Under the pieces are notes generated by a model. It ran no database searches. It worked only from the letters and a program-made list of their open reading frames with translations, and had not been told where the DNA came from. Position numbers and translations under genes: made by a program. From the NCBI GenBank assembly GCA_028714735.1, contig JAQTLU010000002.1:243069-307068 (forward strand): DNA of 64,000 nucleotides, read 5' to 3'. This DNA is from Gallionellaceae bacterium. Its GTDB lineage: Bacteria > Pseudomonadota > Gammaproteobacteria > Burkholderiales > Thiobacillaceae. Below are positions 53,725-62,075 of the stretch, one piece after another; positions within the stretch are counted from its first letter, which is position 1; each line of letters starts with the position of its first letter.

Positions 53725-54621
53725 ATGGCTAAGAAAGAATACGCGTTCTACCCCGGCTGTTCGTCGCAGAAGGGCGCCTCCGCCTCCAACTACCTGGTTT
53801 CGGTCGAGTCGATGTGCCAGTCCCTGGACATCAAGATGACCCAGATCCCGGACTGGAACTGCTGCGGTGCCTCCGTCAGCTACGCCGAGGCCGGCGAACT
53901 GCCGCGCCACGTCATGAATGCCCGCAACTTCGCCCTGTCCGAGCAGAACCTGCCCGAGCGGGACATCGTCGCCACCTGCGCCGCCTGCTGGCTGGGCGCG
54001 CGCGAGTCGAAGGAGCGGCTGGAGCACAGCTCGGTGCTGATGACGGACACCAACACGGCGCTCAAGGAAGCCGGGCTGAACCTCAAGGTGATCCCCGAGG
54101 TGCGCCACATGGTCGAGGTCCTGATCGAGGACCTGGGCTATGAAGAACTGGCCAGCCACGTCAAGAAGCCGCTCGAAGGCATGAAGATCGCCGGATATGT
54201 CGGCTGCCAGACCAACCGGCCGTTCGGCATCCTGGGCGAGTCGTTCGAGAACCCCATGTACCTCGACAAGCTGATCGAGACCGTGGGCGCCGAGGCGACC
54301 AAGTACGACCAGAAGGTGACCTGCTGCGGCGGCGCCCTGGCCTTCTCCGAACCGGAAAAGGCGCAGGCCCAGATCAAGGACATCATCGAGTCCGCCTACG
54401 ACTCCGGCGCCGAGATGCTGGTCACCCCGTGCCCGCTGTGCCAAGCCAACACCGAGGTCTACCAGGGCCAGATCAACAAGAAGTACGGCACCAAGTTCAA
54501 CATGCCGGTGCTCTATTATTCGCAGTTGATGGTGCTGGCCTACGGCGGTTCGGCCAAGGATGCCGGCCTCAACGGCCAGGTGATCCGCGCCCGCACGCTG
54601 GAAGAGTTCGCCAGCAAGTAA
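53725..54621 (+). CDS. hdrB: HdrB-like CCG-domain protein
   Basis: About 298 residues with two CCG cysteine-rich domains: CSSQKGASASNYLVS, WNCCGASVS and CAACWLG in the first, and GCQTNRPFGILG, VTCCGGALAF and CPLCQANTEVY in the second. In methanogens HdrB uses such sites for disulfide reduction through noncubane clusters. The ATG at 53725 is preferred over 53719 because AAGGAG would be only 3 nt from the latter. Last gene of the operon and followed by a terminator hairpin. Confidence 0.9.
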   Translation: MAKKEYAFYPGCSSQKGASASNYLVSVESMCQSLDIKMTQIPDWNCCGASVSYAEAGELPRHVMNARNFALSEQNLPERDIVATCAACWLGARESKERLEHSSVLMTDTNTALKEAGLNLKVIPEVRHMVEVLIEDLGYEELASHVKKPLEGMKIAGYVGCQTNRPFGILGESFENPMYLDKLIETVGAEATKYDQKVTCCGGALAFSEPEKAQAQIKDIIESAYDSGAEMLVTPCPLCQANTEVYQGQINKKYGTKFNMPVLYYSQLMVLAYGGSAKDAGLNGQVIRARTLEEFASK

Positions 54622-54644
54622 GGCGCGCTCCAGCTTGGTTCAGG

Positions 54645-54667
54645 ACGGGGGCTTCGGCCTCCGTTTT
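54645..54667 (+). terminator. Terminator of the qmo-hdr operon
   Basis: Stem ACGGGGGC / GCCTCCGT (one mismatch) closed by a stable TTCG tetraloop, then TTTT. It lies 23 bp after the hdrB stop. Confidence 0.75.
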
Positions 54668-54932
54668 CGTTGGCGCGTCGACCCGACGCGGTCTGGCCAA
54701 CGCAGGGCCGGAATCCCGGTCTCGATCCGGTTGAGGCCACCATAAGTGTCACGTAACTCAAATAATCTATTAATGTGGCAATATCCCGCGTGCCGTCATA
54801 TCCGAAACAAATAATAAATTAGGTTCACGGTCCCTGTTCGCATGGCGGCGGTTGCGCTACTTGCCATGGTCGTGACCATCCTGGTCATGCATGTCCTGTA
54901 TGCGGTTTCCCAAACCTGGTAAGGAGGTGCGT
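54668..54932. other. Non-coding stretch before the unrecognised 356-residue protein
   Basis: The part from 54738 to 54822 is AT-rich, in contrast to its surroundings, and probably contains the promoter of the following genes. A 26-codon frame (54842-54922) precedes the strong AAGGAGGTG ribosome-binding site at 54921-54929. I see no repeat or RNA gene. Confidence 0.5.
54842..54922 (+). CDS. Possible 26-residue hydrophobic peptide
   Basis: ATG to TAA gives MAAVALLAMVVTILVMHVLY plus six residues, almost a single transmembrane helix. The stop overlaps the ribosome-binding site of the next gene. No good ribosome-binding site precedes this ATG and chance frames of this length are common, so it is a weak candidate for a small membrane protein or leader peptide. 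Confidence 0.25.
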   Translation: MAAVALLAMVVTILVMHVLYAVSQTW

Positions 54933-56003
54933 ATGTCTCAGTTCAGTTCGTCCGGCAAGCAATATCCCAGCGGCGACCCCATGGACGGGTTCGGCCTGAC
55001 CAATGTCAATGTCACCACCTCGGGCACCACGCTCGAACAAATGGCCGCGCCATCACTCCCGGGGCCCGACGGCAAGCCGCTCAGCTTCTACTTCTGGGAT
55101 ACCGGGCGGCGCATCACCAACAAGCGCAAGGTGCGCTGGACCTTCAACCATCCGGAGAACTGGTCCGACTGGCGAGCGATTGCCTGGTACGGCCCGTCCG
55201 GCGGCAAGTCGGTACCGCAGGCGAATACCAGCGCCTACTGGGTCGGCGTGTCGGCGATGGCGCCGACGCCGATCGATGGCGCTGCCAGTACCTTCGTCAA
55301 CGGCCCCGGTGGCGCTCCCCTGGCCTGGCCCTATTCCGGCGATGACCACGTCATGCGTACGGAATGGGGTGCCGCGACGGTCCACGCCAAGGCTCATCTA
55401 CAGGCCAGTTCGGGTTCGCCGCAGGTCGATTTCTCGTCGTGGATCCAGATGGTCGCCGGCGGCGACGCCACCGGCTACTTCTCGGAAACCGACGACGACA
55501 TCGAATCGACCAGCTCCGGCAGCGGCGTTTCAGGCATCGTTGGTTCCGGCTCGGCGGACTTTTCCGTCGCCATGGGCGCGGGCGCGATCCTGGTCGCCGG
55601 CTACGTGATCCCGCCGCTGCCAGACGACCACGGCTTGCTTGGCAGGCTGCGCGAGGTCATCGCTGGCGGCATGCTGGGCAAGTACATCGACATGGGTGAC
55701 CCCTCGCCGGAAGACATCATCCGCCTCAAGCTTATCAGCGAGTCGCTCGATCTGGTGCGCGGCGAACGACCGACCTCGACCGATGCCTTCGAAGCCCTGA
55801 TGGACGCTGCACGCGGGATGTCGGCTCAGGAACTGAAACGCACCATCGTCAGTACCCAGACCACGCTGAGGCGCGGCCAGGCGGCGGTGAAGTATCTGGA
55901 ATCGGTGGCGGCCAAGCAGAGGACGCTGGCGACGAAGGCAGTTGCAACGAAGAAGGCGGCCGCGACCAAGGCGGCGCCCAAGACCAGGAAACCCGCCAAG
56001 TAG
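54933..56003 (+). CDS. Unrecognised protein with Lys/Ala-rich tail
   Basis: About 356 residues, no family recognised. Residues 1-160 are Trp/Tyr/Gly-rich (VRWTFNHPENWSDWRAIAWYG, SAYWVGVSAMAPTP), suggesting a beta-rich domain. Residues 185-210 are Ser/Asp/Gly-rich. A short hydrophobic stretch (VAMGAGAILVAGYVIPPLP, about 212-230) could be a membrane insertion or buried strand. The last 30 residues are Lys/Ala/Thr repeats, as in histone-like tails. No signal peptide. AAGGAGGTG gives a strong start. It lies 6 bp before a B12-binding radical SAM gene, so the enzyme may act on this protein or with it; that is a guess. Confidence 0.7.
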   Translation: MSQFSSSGKQYPSGDPMDGFGLTNVNVTTSGTTLEQMAAPSLPGPDGKPLSFYFWDTGRRITNKRKVRWTFNHPENWSDWRAIAWYGPSGGKSVPQANTSAYWVGVSAMAPTPIDGAASTFVNGPGGAPLAWPYSGDDHVMRTEWGAATVHAKAHLQASSGSPQVDFSSWIQMVAGGDATGYFSETDDDIESTSSGSGVSGIVGSGSADFSVAMGAGAILVAGYVIPPLPDDHGLLGRLREVIAGGMLGKYIDMGDPSPEDIIRLKLISESLDLVRGERPTSTDAFEALMDAARGMSAQELKRTIVSTQTTLRRGQAAVKYLESVAAKQRTLATKAVATKKAAATKAAPKTRKPAK

Positions 56004-56009
56004 ACCGCG

Positions 56010-57578
56010 ATGAGCCGGCGGGTACTGCTGGTCGGGTACGAGGATCAGGACAACCTCGGCATCCGCTATCTGTCCAGCCGGCTGTTGCGTGATGGCCATC
56101 ACACCCGGATCGTCGCCTTTGGCAGCGATCCGGGCGTGTTGCTGGCGACGATCCGGAGCGAACGTCCGGACGTGGTCGGTTTTTCCCTGATTTTCCAGTA
56201 CATGGTGCCGGCGTTTGCCGATGTGATCCGCGCCTTGCGGGCCGCCGGCGTGGCCGCCCATCTCACCATCGGCGGCCATTACGCCTCCTTCGAACCGGAA
56301 GCCCTGCTGGAACGGATTCCGGAACTCGATTCGGTGGTGCGTTTCGAGGGTGAGGAAGCGCTCGCCGAACTGGTCGCCAAGCTCGACGACCCGGTGGCCT
56401 GGCGGCGCATCGATGGCATCGCCTGGCTGGATCGCGGCAAGGTCGTGCTGAACCCGCCGCGTACTGCAGCGGTCCCGATCGACGATTACGCCGAACCGGA
56501 CCGGCGCGACATCGATTACCGCCATCAGGCACTGCCGACGGCTTCGGTCCTGGCCTCGCGCGGCTGCCCGTGGCAGTGTTCATTCTGTTCGATCATCACC
56601 TTTTACGAGGCCAACGGCACCAAGGGCCGGCGCCGGCGCGACCCGGTGCGCGTCGTCGACGAAGTCGAATTGCTGGTGCGCGAACGCGGCGCCCGCCTGA
56701 TCCTGTTCCAGGACGACGATTTTCTCGCTGGCGGCCTTGCCGCCCGGACCTGGGCTCACCGGGTCGCCGACGAGTTGTTGCGGCGCGGCCTCGAGCGCGA
56801 GATGCGGTTCAAGATTGCCTGCCGTTCCGACGAGGTGCGCGAGGCCGTGCTGGAGCCGTTGGTCGCGGCCGGACTGTGCCATGTCTACCTCGGTGTCGAA
56901 TCGGGCGACGAGGCCAACCTGTCTGCCCTCAACAAGCTGCTCAAGCCCGAGGTACACCTGCGTGCTGGCGAGATATTGCGCCGGCTCGACCTGAGTTTCG
57001 ATTTCGGCTTCATGCTGCTGGAACCCTGGTCGACGCTGGCCACCGCGCGCAACAACCTGGAATTCCTGCGCCGTTTCACCGAGGACGGCTGGGCCGTGGC
57101 GGGCTTCTGCCGGACGCTGCCCTACGTCGGTACGCCGATCGAGCGGCGCCTGCGCGAGGAAGGGCGGCTGACCGGCCCCGCGTTGGAGGCCGAGTATCGC
57201 TTTCTCGATCCCCTCGTCGATCTGTTATGGGACTTCTGCCTGATGGCCTTCGAAGGGCGTAACTTCGGCGCCGACGCGACCTGGAACGTCCTGCGCGGCC
57301 TGCTCTTCGATACCCATCTGGACATGTCCGGGCGTCCGCGCGATGGCGCCCGCGACGCAGCCGCCCGGGCACTGGTCCAGGCCTCCAACGGCATCATGCT
57401 GGACGTGCTCGAAAATGGCCTCGACCTGATCGAAGACGGCCTGGCGACGACCCTTCTGGATCCCGATCTGCTCGACCTCGCGCGTCTCGCACGCAGCGAG
57501 GATGCCGGTATCCGGCGCCATCTGGCGGCACTGGAACGTAGCGGGATCGAGGATTCCTACGCGGCCTTGTTCCGCTGA
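56010..57578 (+). CDS. B12-binding domain radical SAM protein
   Basis: 522 residues. Residues 1-130 form a cobalamin-binding Rossmann domain (DVVGFSLIFQYMVPAFADVI, HLTIGGHYAS) and from about 175 a radical SAM domain with the cluster motif RGCPWQCSFCS (Cys 186, 190, 193). LILFQDDDFLAGG and HVYLGVESGDEANLSALNK are typical later motifs. Such enzymes methylate unreactive carbons, ring-contract or make thioether/lipid changes. The His of the DxHxxG cobalamin motif is not evident, as in many of the class. Substrate unknown; the gene before it may encode a partner. Confidence 0.88.
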   Translation: MSRRVLLVGYEDQDNLGIRYLSSRLLRDGHHTRIVAFGSDPGVLLATIRSERPDVVGFSLIFQYMVPAFADVIRALRAAGVAAHLTIGGHYASFEPEALLERIPELDSVVRFEGEEALAELVAKLDDPVAWRRIDGIAWLDRGKVVLNPPRTAAVPIDDYAEPDRRDIDYRHQALPTASVLASRGCPWQCSFCSIITFYEANGTKGRRRRDPVRVVDEVELLVRERGARLILFQDDDFLAGGLAARTWAHRVADELLRRGLEREMRFKIACRSDEVREAVLEPLVAAGLCHVYLGVESGDEANLSALNKLLKPEVHLRAGEILRRLDLSFDFGFMLLEPWSTLATARNNLEFLRRFTEDGWAVAGFCRTLPYVGTPIERRLREEGRLTGPALEAEYRFLDPLVDLLWDFCLMAFEGRNFGADATWNVLRGLLFDTHLDMSGRPRDGARDAAARALVQASNGIMLDVLENGLDLIEDGLATTLLDPDLLDLARLARSEDAGIRRHLAALERSGIEDSYAALFR

Positions 57579-57692
57579 GTCGAGGCGGTCCTGACCCGCT
57601 TGTCCCGGCCGGCTTCCGTGTGCGCCGCACTGCATTTCGGGCCCGGATCGCGCATAATTCGATATCCGACTGAAATCTCATATGCCCGAACC

Positions 57693-58001
57693 ATGAAACG
57701 CCCCAAGACAGTAGATGAGTACATCGACCTGATGCACCAGGCCGTCTATGAAATCGATGAATTCCGCACCAGCCTCGATTACGAGCCCGAGAACGCCGAG
57801 ATGTACGGCCCCTTCATCGACCATCTCGATGCCCTGGTGCGCAAGGTCTACTCCGACATGGTCGACGGCAAGTACGAATGGGGCTTCGGCGAGGACCTGC
57901 CGTTCATGCCGGTGGTGGTGAAATACGGCCGCTTCATCCCGTTCCAGCGCCTGTTGATGACCATCAACGAAACCCACAAGAACGGACTCGACGTTGACTA
58001 A
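57693..58001 (+). CDS. Conserved-looking hypothetical protein
   Basis: About 102 residues starting MKRPKTVDEYIDLMHQAVYE. It is helical and acidic, with the block GPFIDHLDALVRKVYSDMVDG and the end PFQRLLMTINETHKNGLDVD. No signal, membrane segment or metal motif is seen. Its last 8 bp overlap the start of the PP0621-family gene, and it lies on the same strand as pilS and pilR. I do not recognise a function. Confidence 0.7.
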   Translation: MKRPKTVDEYIDLMHQAVYEIDEFRTSLDYEPENAEMYGPFIDHLDALVRKVYSDMVDGKYEWGFGEDLPFMPVVVKYGRFIPFQRLLMTINETHKNGLDVD

Positions 58002-58215
58002 GCTACTGTTCATCATCGCCGTCACCATCGCGCTGGTGCTCTGGTTCAAGCACATGGGCCGGCCGCGCCGCGACCTCGACGCCAAGAAGCAGCACGATGT
58101 CGAGGACATGGTCCGGTGCAAGGTATGCGGCGTGAACATGCCGCGTTCGGAGGCGCTCCTGGCCCAGGGCAGCATCTACTGCTGCGAGGAACACCGGCGC
58201 CGGGACCTCGGCTGA
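57994..58215 (+). CDS. PP0621-family small zinc-ribbon-like membrane protein
   Basis: 73 residues: one N-terminal transmembrane helix (LLFIIAVTIALVLWF) and a cytoplasmic tail with CKVCGVNMPRSEALL and YCCEEHRR, giving the Cys/His set of a small metal-binding ribbon. This family is regularly found before pilS and pilR in beta- and gammaproteobacteria. Function is not known. Confidence 0.85.
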   Translation: MTKLLFIIAVTIALVLWFKHMGRPRRDLDAKKQHDVEDMVRCKVCGVNMPRSEALLAQGSIYCCEEHRRRDLG

Positions 58216-58236
58216 GCGCCGATCCGAGCAACGCGC

Positions 58237-59805
58237 ATGCCCAGCGCCGACTTCTATCCCGATAGTTTTTGGCGCTCACTCAAGCAGCTCAACGCCTTCC
58301 GGCTGTTCATGGCGGTGTTCCTCACCGCCTCGGCCGTCTTCTCGACCCAGTTGCACATCATCGAACCGGGGCCGCTCGGGCTGCTGGCCCCCCTGGGCGT
58401 CGGCTATTTCGTGGCAGCCACGCTGTTCAGTCTGCTGCTGCGTCTGCAACAGGTAGATTTCGGTCGCCAGCTGCAAATCCAGCTGCTCACCGATACCGTC
58501 GTCATCGCGGTCTTCATGCACTTCGGCGGCGGCAACGAAACCGGTCTCGGCCTGATCCTGACGGTACCCATGGCCGCCGCCGGCCTGCATCCGCAAACCC
58601 GTATCATGCTGTCGCTGCCGGCCCTGGCCAGCCTGGCCATGCTGGTGGAACAGGGCCTGACGGCATTCGGCCATGGCGATGCGACCGGTGGCTATCTGCG
58701 TGCGGCGATGCTGTCGGTCGGTTTTTTCGCGGTGTCCGGCATTTCCCATGTCCTGGCCAAGGGTGCCCTCGGTGCGGCCAGGCTCGCCCGGGAGAAATCG
58801 CGCGAGGCCTACGATCTGGCGCGTATCAATGCCAAGGTGATCCAGGACCTGCCCAACGGCATCCTGGTCCTGTCCGGCGACGGCCGGGTGGTACAGCACA
58901 ACCAGCAGGCCGAGCGCCTGCTCGGCTGCCCGATGGCCGGGCGCGGCGATCTGGCGTCCTGCCATGCCGGCATGGCCAGGGTATGGCAGGCCTGGCTGGC
59001 CGGCGAGGGCGCCGACACGGCGGTGCTGCCGGCGAACGATGCCGGCCGCCGGCTGCGCTACCGCCTGCTCGAACTCGGCCCGAACCGGCAGGAAGGCGCG
59101 GTGGTGATCATCGAGGACATGAGCGAGCTGGAACACGAGGCCATCCAGATGAAACTGGCCGCGCTCGGCCGCCTGACCGCCAACCTGGCGCACGAGATAC
59201 GCAACCCGCTGTCGGCCATCAACCATGCCGCGCAACTGCTCGGGGAGGATGCCGGAAACGATACCACCACCCCCCGGCTGACCCGGATCATCGAAGACAA
59301 TGTCAGCCGCCTGAATTGCCTGGTCGAGGACGTGCTCTCGCTCAGCCGGCGTGATCGGCAGAACCGCGAGGCGATCCGCCTGGCCGATTACCTGCCCGAT
59401 TTCATCAACCAGTTCCAGCACTCCGAGGCAATCGCACCGGGGCTCATCCACCTGGATGGGGCGGGCGATGCCACGGTGCGGTTCGACCGCCTGCACCTGC
59501 ACCAGATACTCTGGAACCTGTGCCGGAATGCCAGCCGGCATTGTTCCGGTCGCCCCGGCAGCATCGGCCTGGCCGTCGAGCAGGCGGGCGACACGGTCCA
59601 CATCGAGATATACAATGACGGTCCCAGCATCCCGGAGGTGATGCGGCAGCGCCTGTTCGAGCCTTTCTTCTCGACCGACAAGGCCGGCACTGGATTGGGC
59701 CTGTACATAGCATTGGAACTGGCCGAGGCCAACGAGAGCCAGCTGCGTTGCCTGGAGCAGGCCCAGGGGGCGCGCTTTCGCCTGACCGTCAAGATAACGA
59801 AATGA
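58237..59805 (+). CDS. pilS: Sensor histidine kinase PilS
   Basis: 522 residues with about six N-terminal transmembrane helices (residues 20-175), a PAS-like region (about 190-290), then HisKA with the phosphorylated His in LTANLAHEIRNPLSAINHA, and an HATPase domain with N box ILWNLCRNASRHC and G box FFSTDKAGTGLGLYIALELAE. This is the PilS arrangement that controls type IV pilin transcription. The stop overlaps pilR by 4 bp. Confidence 0.92.
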   Translation: MPSADFYPDSFWRSLKQLNAFRLFMAVFLTASAVFSTQLHIIEPGPLGLLAPLGVGYFVAATLFSLLLRLQQVDFGRQLQIQLLTDTVVIAVFMHFGGGNETGLGLILTVPMAAAGLHPQTRIMLSLPALASLAMLVEQGLTAFGHGDATGGYLRAAMLSVGFFAVSGISHVLAKGALGAARLAREKSREAYDLARINAKVIQDLPNGILVLSGDGRVVQHNQQAERLLGCPMAGRGDLASCHAGMARVWQAWLAGEGADTAVLPANDAGRRLRYRLLELGPNRQEGAVVIIEDMSELEHEAIQMKLAALGRLTANLAHEIRNPLSAINHAAQLLGEDAGNDTTTPRLTRIIEDNVSRLNCLVEDVLSLSRRDRQNREAIRLADYLPDFINQFQHSEAIAPGLIHLDGAGDATVRFDRLHLHQILWNLCRNASRHCSGRPGSIGLAVEQAGDTVHIEIYNDGPSIPEVMRQRLFEPFFSTDKAGTGLGLYIALELAEANESQLRCLEQAQGARFRLTVKITK

Positions 59806-61139
59806 ACATACCGACCGTACTGATCATCGACGACGAACCCGACCTGCTCGACCTGGCCGACCTGACCCTGGCCAGGATGGGCCTGAATGTCGACCGTGCC
59901 GCCACGGTCGGCGTCGCGCTCGACCGGCTGGCCGCGAAGCAGTATGACCTGTGCCTGACCGACATGAGGCTGCCGGACGGGGATGGCCTGGAGATCGTCC
60001 GTCACATCAGCGTCAATGCCCCGCTTACCCCGGTGGCCGTGATCACCGCCTTCGGTTCCGCCGACAATGCCGTCGCGGCGCTCAAGGCGGGCGCCTTCGA
60101 CTACCTGTCGAAGCCGGTTTCCCTGGAACAATTGCGCACCCTGGTGCGGACCGCGCTCAAGGTGCCGCATCACGAGGCGCACGGGCCGCGCAAGACCCGG
60201 CTGATCGGCGATTCGCCGCCCATGCAGCAGATCCGCGCCAAGGTGGAAAAGCTGGCGCGCAGCCAGGCGCCGGTATTCGTCACCGGCGAGTCGGGCACCG
60301 GCAAGGAGGTCGCCGCCCGCCTGATCCATGAACTGGGACCGCGCTCGGCCAGGCCCTTCCTGGCGGTCAACTGCGGCGCGATCCCGGAAAACCTGATGGA
60401 GAGCGAGTTCTTCGGTTACCGCAAGGGCGCCTTCACCGGCGCCGAGGCCGATCGGGACGGCTTCTTCCAGGCCGCCAACGGCGGCACCCTGTTCCTCGAC
60501 GAGGTGCTTGACCTGCCCACGAGCATGCAGGTCAAGCTGTTGCGGGCGATCCAGGAGCGCAGCGTGCGCCGGGTCGGCGGCACCGCGGAGGAACCGGTCG
60601 ACGTCCGCATCATCAGCGCCTCGCATCAGGACATGTCCCGTGCCGTCGAGGCGGGCCGGTTCCGGCACGATCTCTATTACCGCCTCAACGTCATCGACCT
60701 GCGCATGCCGGCCCTGCGCGAGCGGCGGGAAGACGTCGAACCGATGGTCGAGTTCATCATCGAACGGCTCGGAGGCTTTGCCGGCAGCCGCCATCCGAGC
60801 CTGTCGCCGGCCGCCCTGGACGCGCTCAGGCAGTACAGCTTTCCGGGCAATGTGCGGGAACTGGAAAACATCCTGGAACGCGCGCTGGCGCTCAGCGATG
60901 CCGATCTCATCGAGGCGGGGGACCTGAACCTGAATCCGGAACGCCAGTCACCGGAATCGGGTGCGGGCGCGGCGGCGGGCGAGGATATGCCCCTGCAGGA
61001 TTATCTCGACCAGATGGAGCGGGAAAAAATCCAGTCGGCGCTCGATCAGACCCGGGGCAACAAGACCGCCGCGGCCCGCCTGCTCGGGGTCACCTTCCGC
61101 AGCCTGCGCTACCGGGTCGAGCGCCTGGGCATCGAGTAA
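59802..61139 (+). CDS. pilR: Sigma-54-dependent response regulator PilR
   Basis: 445 residues. Receiver domain (1-120) with VLIIDDEPDLLDLADL and the phosphorylation Asp in LCLTDMRLPDG; AAA+ domain with Walker A GESGTGKEVAARL, the sigma-54 contact GAFTGAEADRDG, and Walker B LFLDEVLDLP (usual DEIADLP); Fis-type HTH at the end (NKTAAARLLGVTFRSLRYRVERL). It should activate pilA and related pilus genes. The target promoters are outside this window. It converges directly on glk with no intergenic space and no visible terminator. Confidence 0.93.
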   Translation: MNIPTVLIIDDEPDLLDLADLTLARMGLNVDRAATVGVALDRLAAKQYDLCLTDMRLPDGDGLEIVRHISVNAPLTPVAVITAFGSADNAVAALKAGAFDYLSKPVSLEQLRTLVRTALKVPHHEAHGPRKTRLIGDSPPMQQIRAKVEKLARSQAPVFVTGESGTGKEVAARLIHELGPRSARPFLAVNCGAIPENLMESEFFGYRKGAFTGAEADRDGFFQAANGGTLFLDEVLDLPTSMQVKLLRAIQERSVRRVGGTAEEPVDVRIISASHQDMSRAVEAGRFRHDLYYRLNVIDLRMPALRERREDVEPMVEFIIERLGGFAGSRHPSLSPAALDALRQYSFPGNVRELENILERALALSDADLIEAGDLNLNPERQSPESGAGAAAGEDMPLQDYLDQMEREKIQSALDQTRGNKTAAARLLGVTFRSLRYRVERLGIE

Positions 61140-62075
61140 TCAGGCCGCCAGGGCGGCGCCTTTCAGGCCGATGTCCGGGTCGGTGACGACCACCACCGGC
61201 ACGGTCTCCATCCAGTCTGAAAAACGGCCCTTGTTGCGGAATCCGGCCATGAATTCGCCGCCTTCCAGCAGGGGCAGGATGCGCGGCGGAATGCCGCCAG
61301 CGAGGTAGACGCCGCCCCGCGCGCCGGCCACCAGGGCGAGGTCGCCGGCGGTCTGGCCGAGGATGCGGCAGAACAGCCGCATGGCCCAGGCGGCGATCGG
61401 CTCGCTGCCGTCCAGGGCGCCCTGGGTGACTTCGGCCGGGCTGCGCTCGCGTGTGACCGGCCGCCCCGAGGCGGTGCGGCAGAAGGCGAACAGGTCGGCG
61501 ATGCCGGGCCCGGACAGGATGCGCTCGACCGAGACGCGGCCGTGGCGGGCCTGCAGAAAACGCAGCAGCGAGGCCTGCTCCTCGTCGGTGGCGGCGAAGC
61601 CGATATGGCCGCCTTCGCCCGGCAGCGGGCGGTAGCCCGGCCCGGACGGGATGCTCAGGGCGACCCCCAGGCCGGTTCCCGGCCCGAGGGCGAGGCGCGC
61701 CGCGCCGGGCTTCGCCACCCCGGGCTGGAGGCTGACCTGGTCGGCCGCCGTGACGGCGTCCAGGCCCCAGGCGACCGACTCGAAGTCGTTGATCAGGCGG
61801 ACCGGCAGCCCGAATTCGCGTTCGATATCCTCGGTGGCGATGCGCCAGTCCAGATTGGTCAGGCTGACCGACTTGCCGTCGGTAGGGCCGGCCACGGCCA
61901 GGCAGGCGCGGCGGGGGGCCGGCGCGTCGGCGCGATGGCGGCGGATCAGTTCGGCCAGCGAGCCGGCGTCCGCATTGGCATATTGTTGCCGATGGCTGAG
62001 CACGACCGTGTCGCCGTGCTTCTTCGCCAGGGCCAGGCGGGTATTGCTGCCGCCGATGTCGCCGACCAGGATCAT
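61140..62075 (-). CDS. glk: Glucokinase
   Basis: About 311 residues of the bacterial Glk (ROK-distinct) family. It begins MILVGDIGGSNTRLAL, the ATP-binding phosphate-1 motif; LAVAGPTDGKSVSLTNLDWRI is the sugar-binding part; INDFESVAWGLDAV has the catalytic Asp; LGPGTGLGVAL is the adenosine motif and LPGEGGHIGFA the glucose site. The ATG at 62075 overlaps the stop of the GGDEF gene by 4 bp; a longer frame to 62189 does not match the family. Confidence 0.93.
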   Translation of the reverse strand: MILVGDIGGSNTRLALAKKHGDTVVLSHRQQYANADAGSLAELIRRHRADAPAPRRACLAVAGPTDGKSVSLTNLDWRIATEDIEREFGLPVRLINDFESVAWGLDAVTAADQVSLQPGVAKPGAARLALGPGTGLGVALSIPSGPGYRPLPGEGGHIGFAATDEEQASLLRFLQARHGRVSVERILSGPGIADLFAFCRTASGRPVTRERSPAEVTQGALDGSEPIAAWAMRLFCRILGQTAGDLALVAGARGGVYLAGGIPPRILPLLEGGEFMAGFRNKGRFSDWMETVPVVVVTDPDIGLKGAALAA

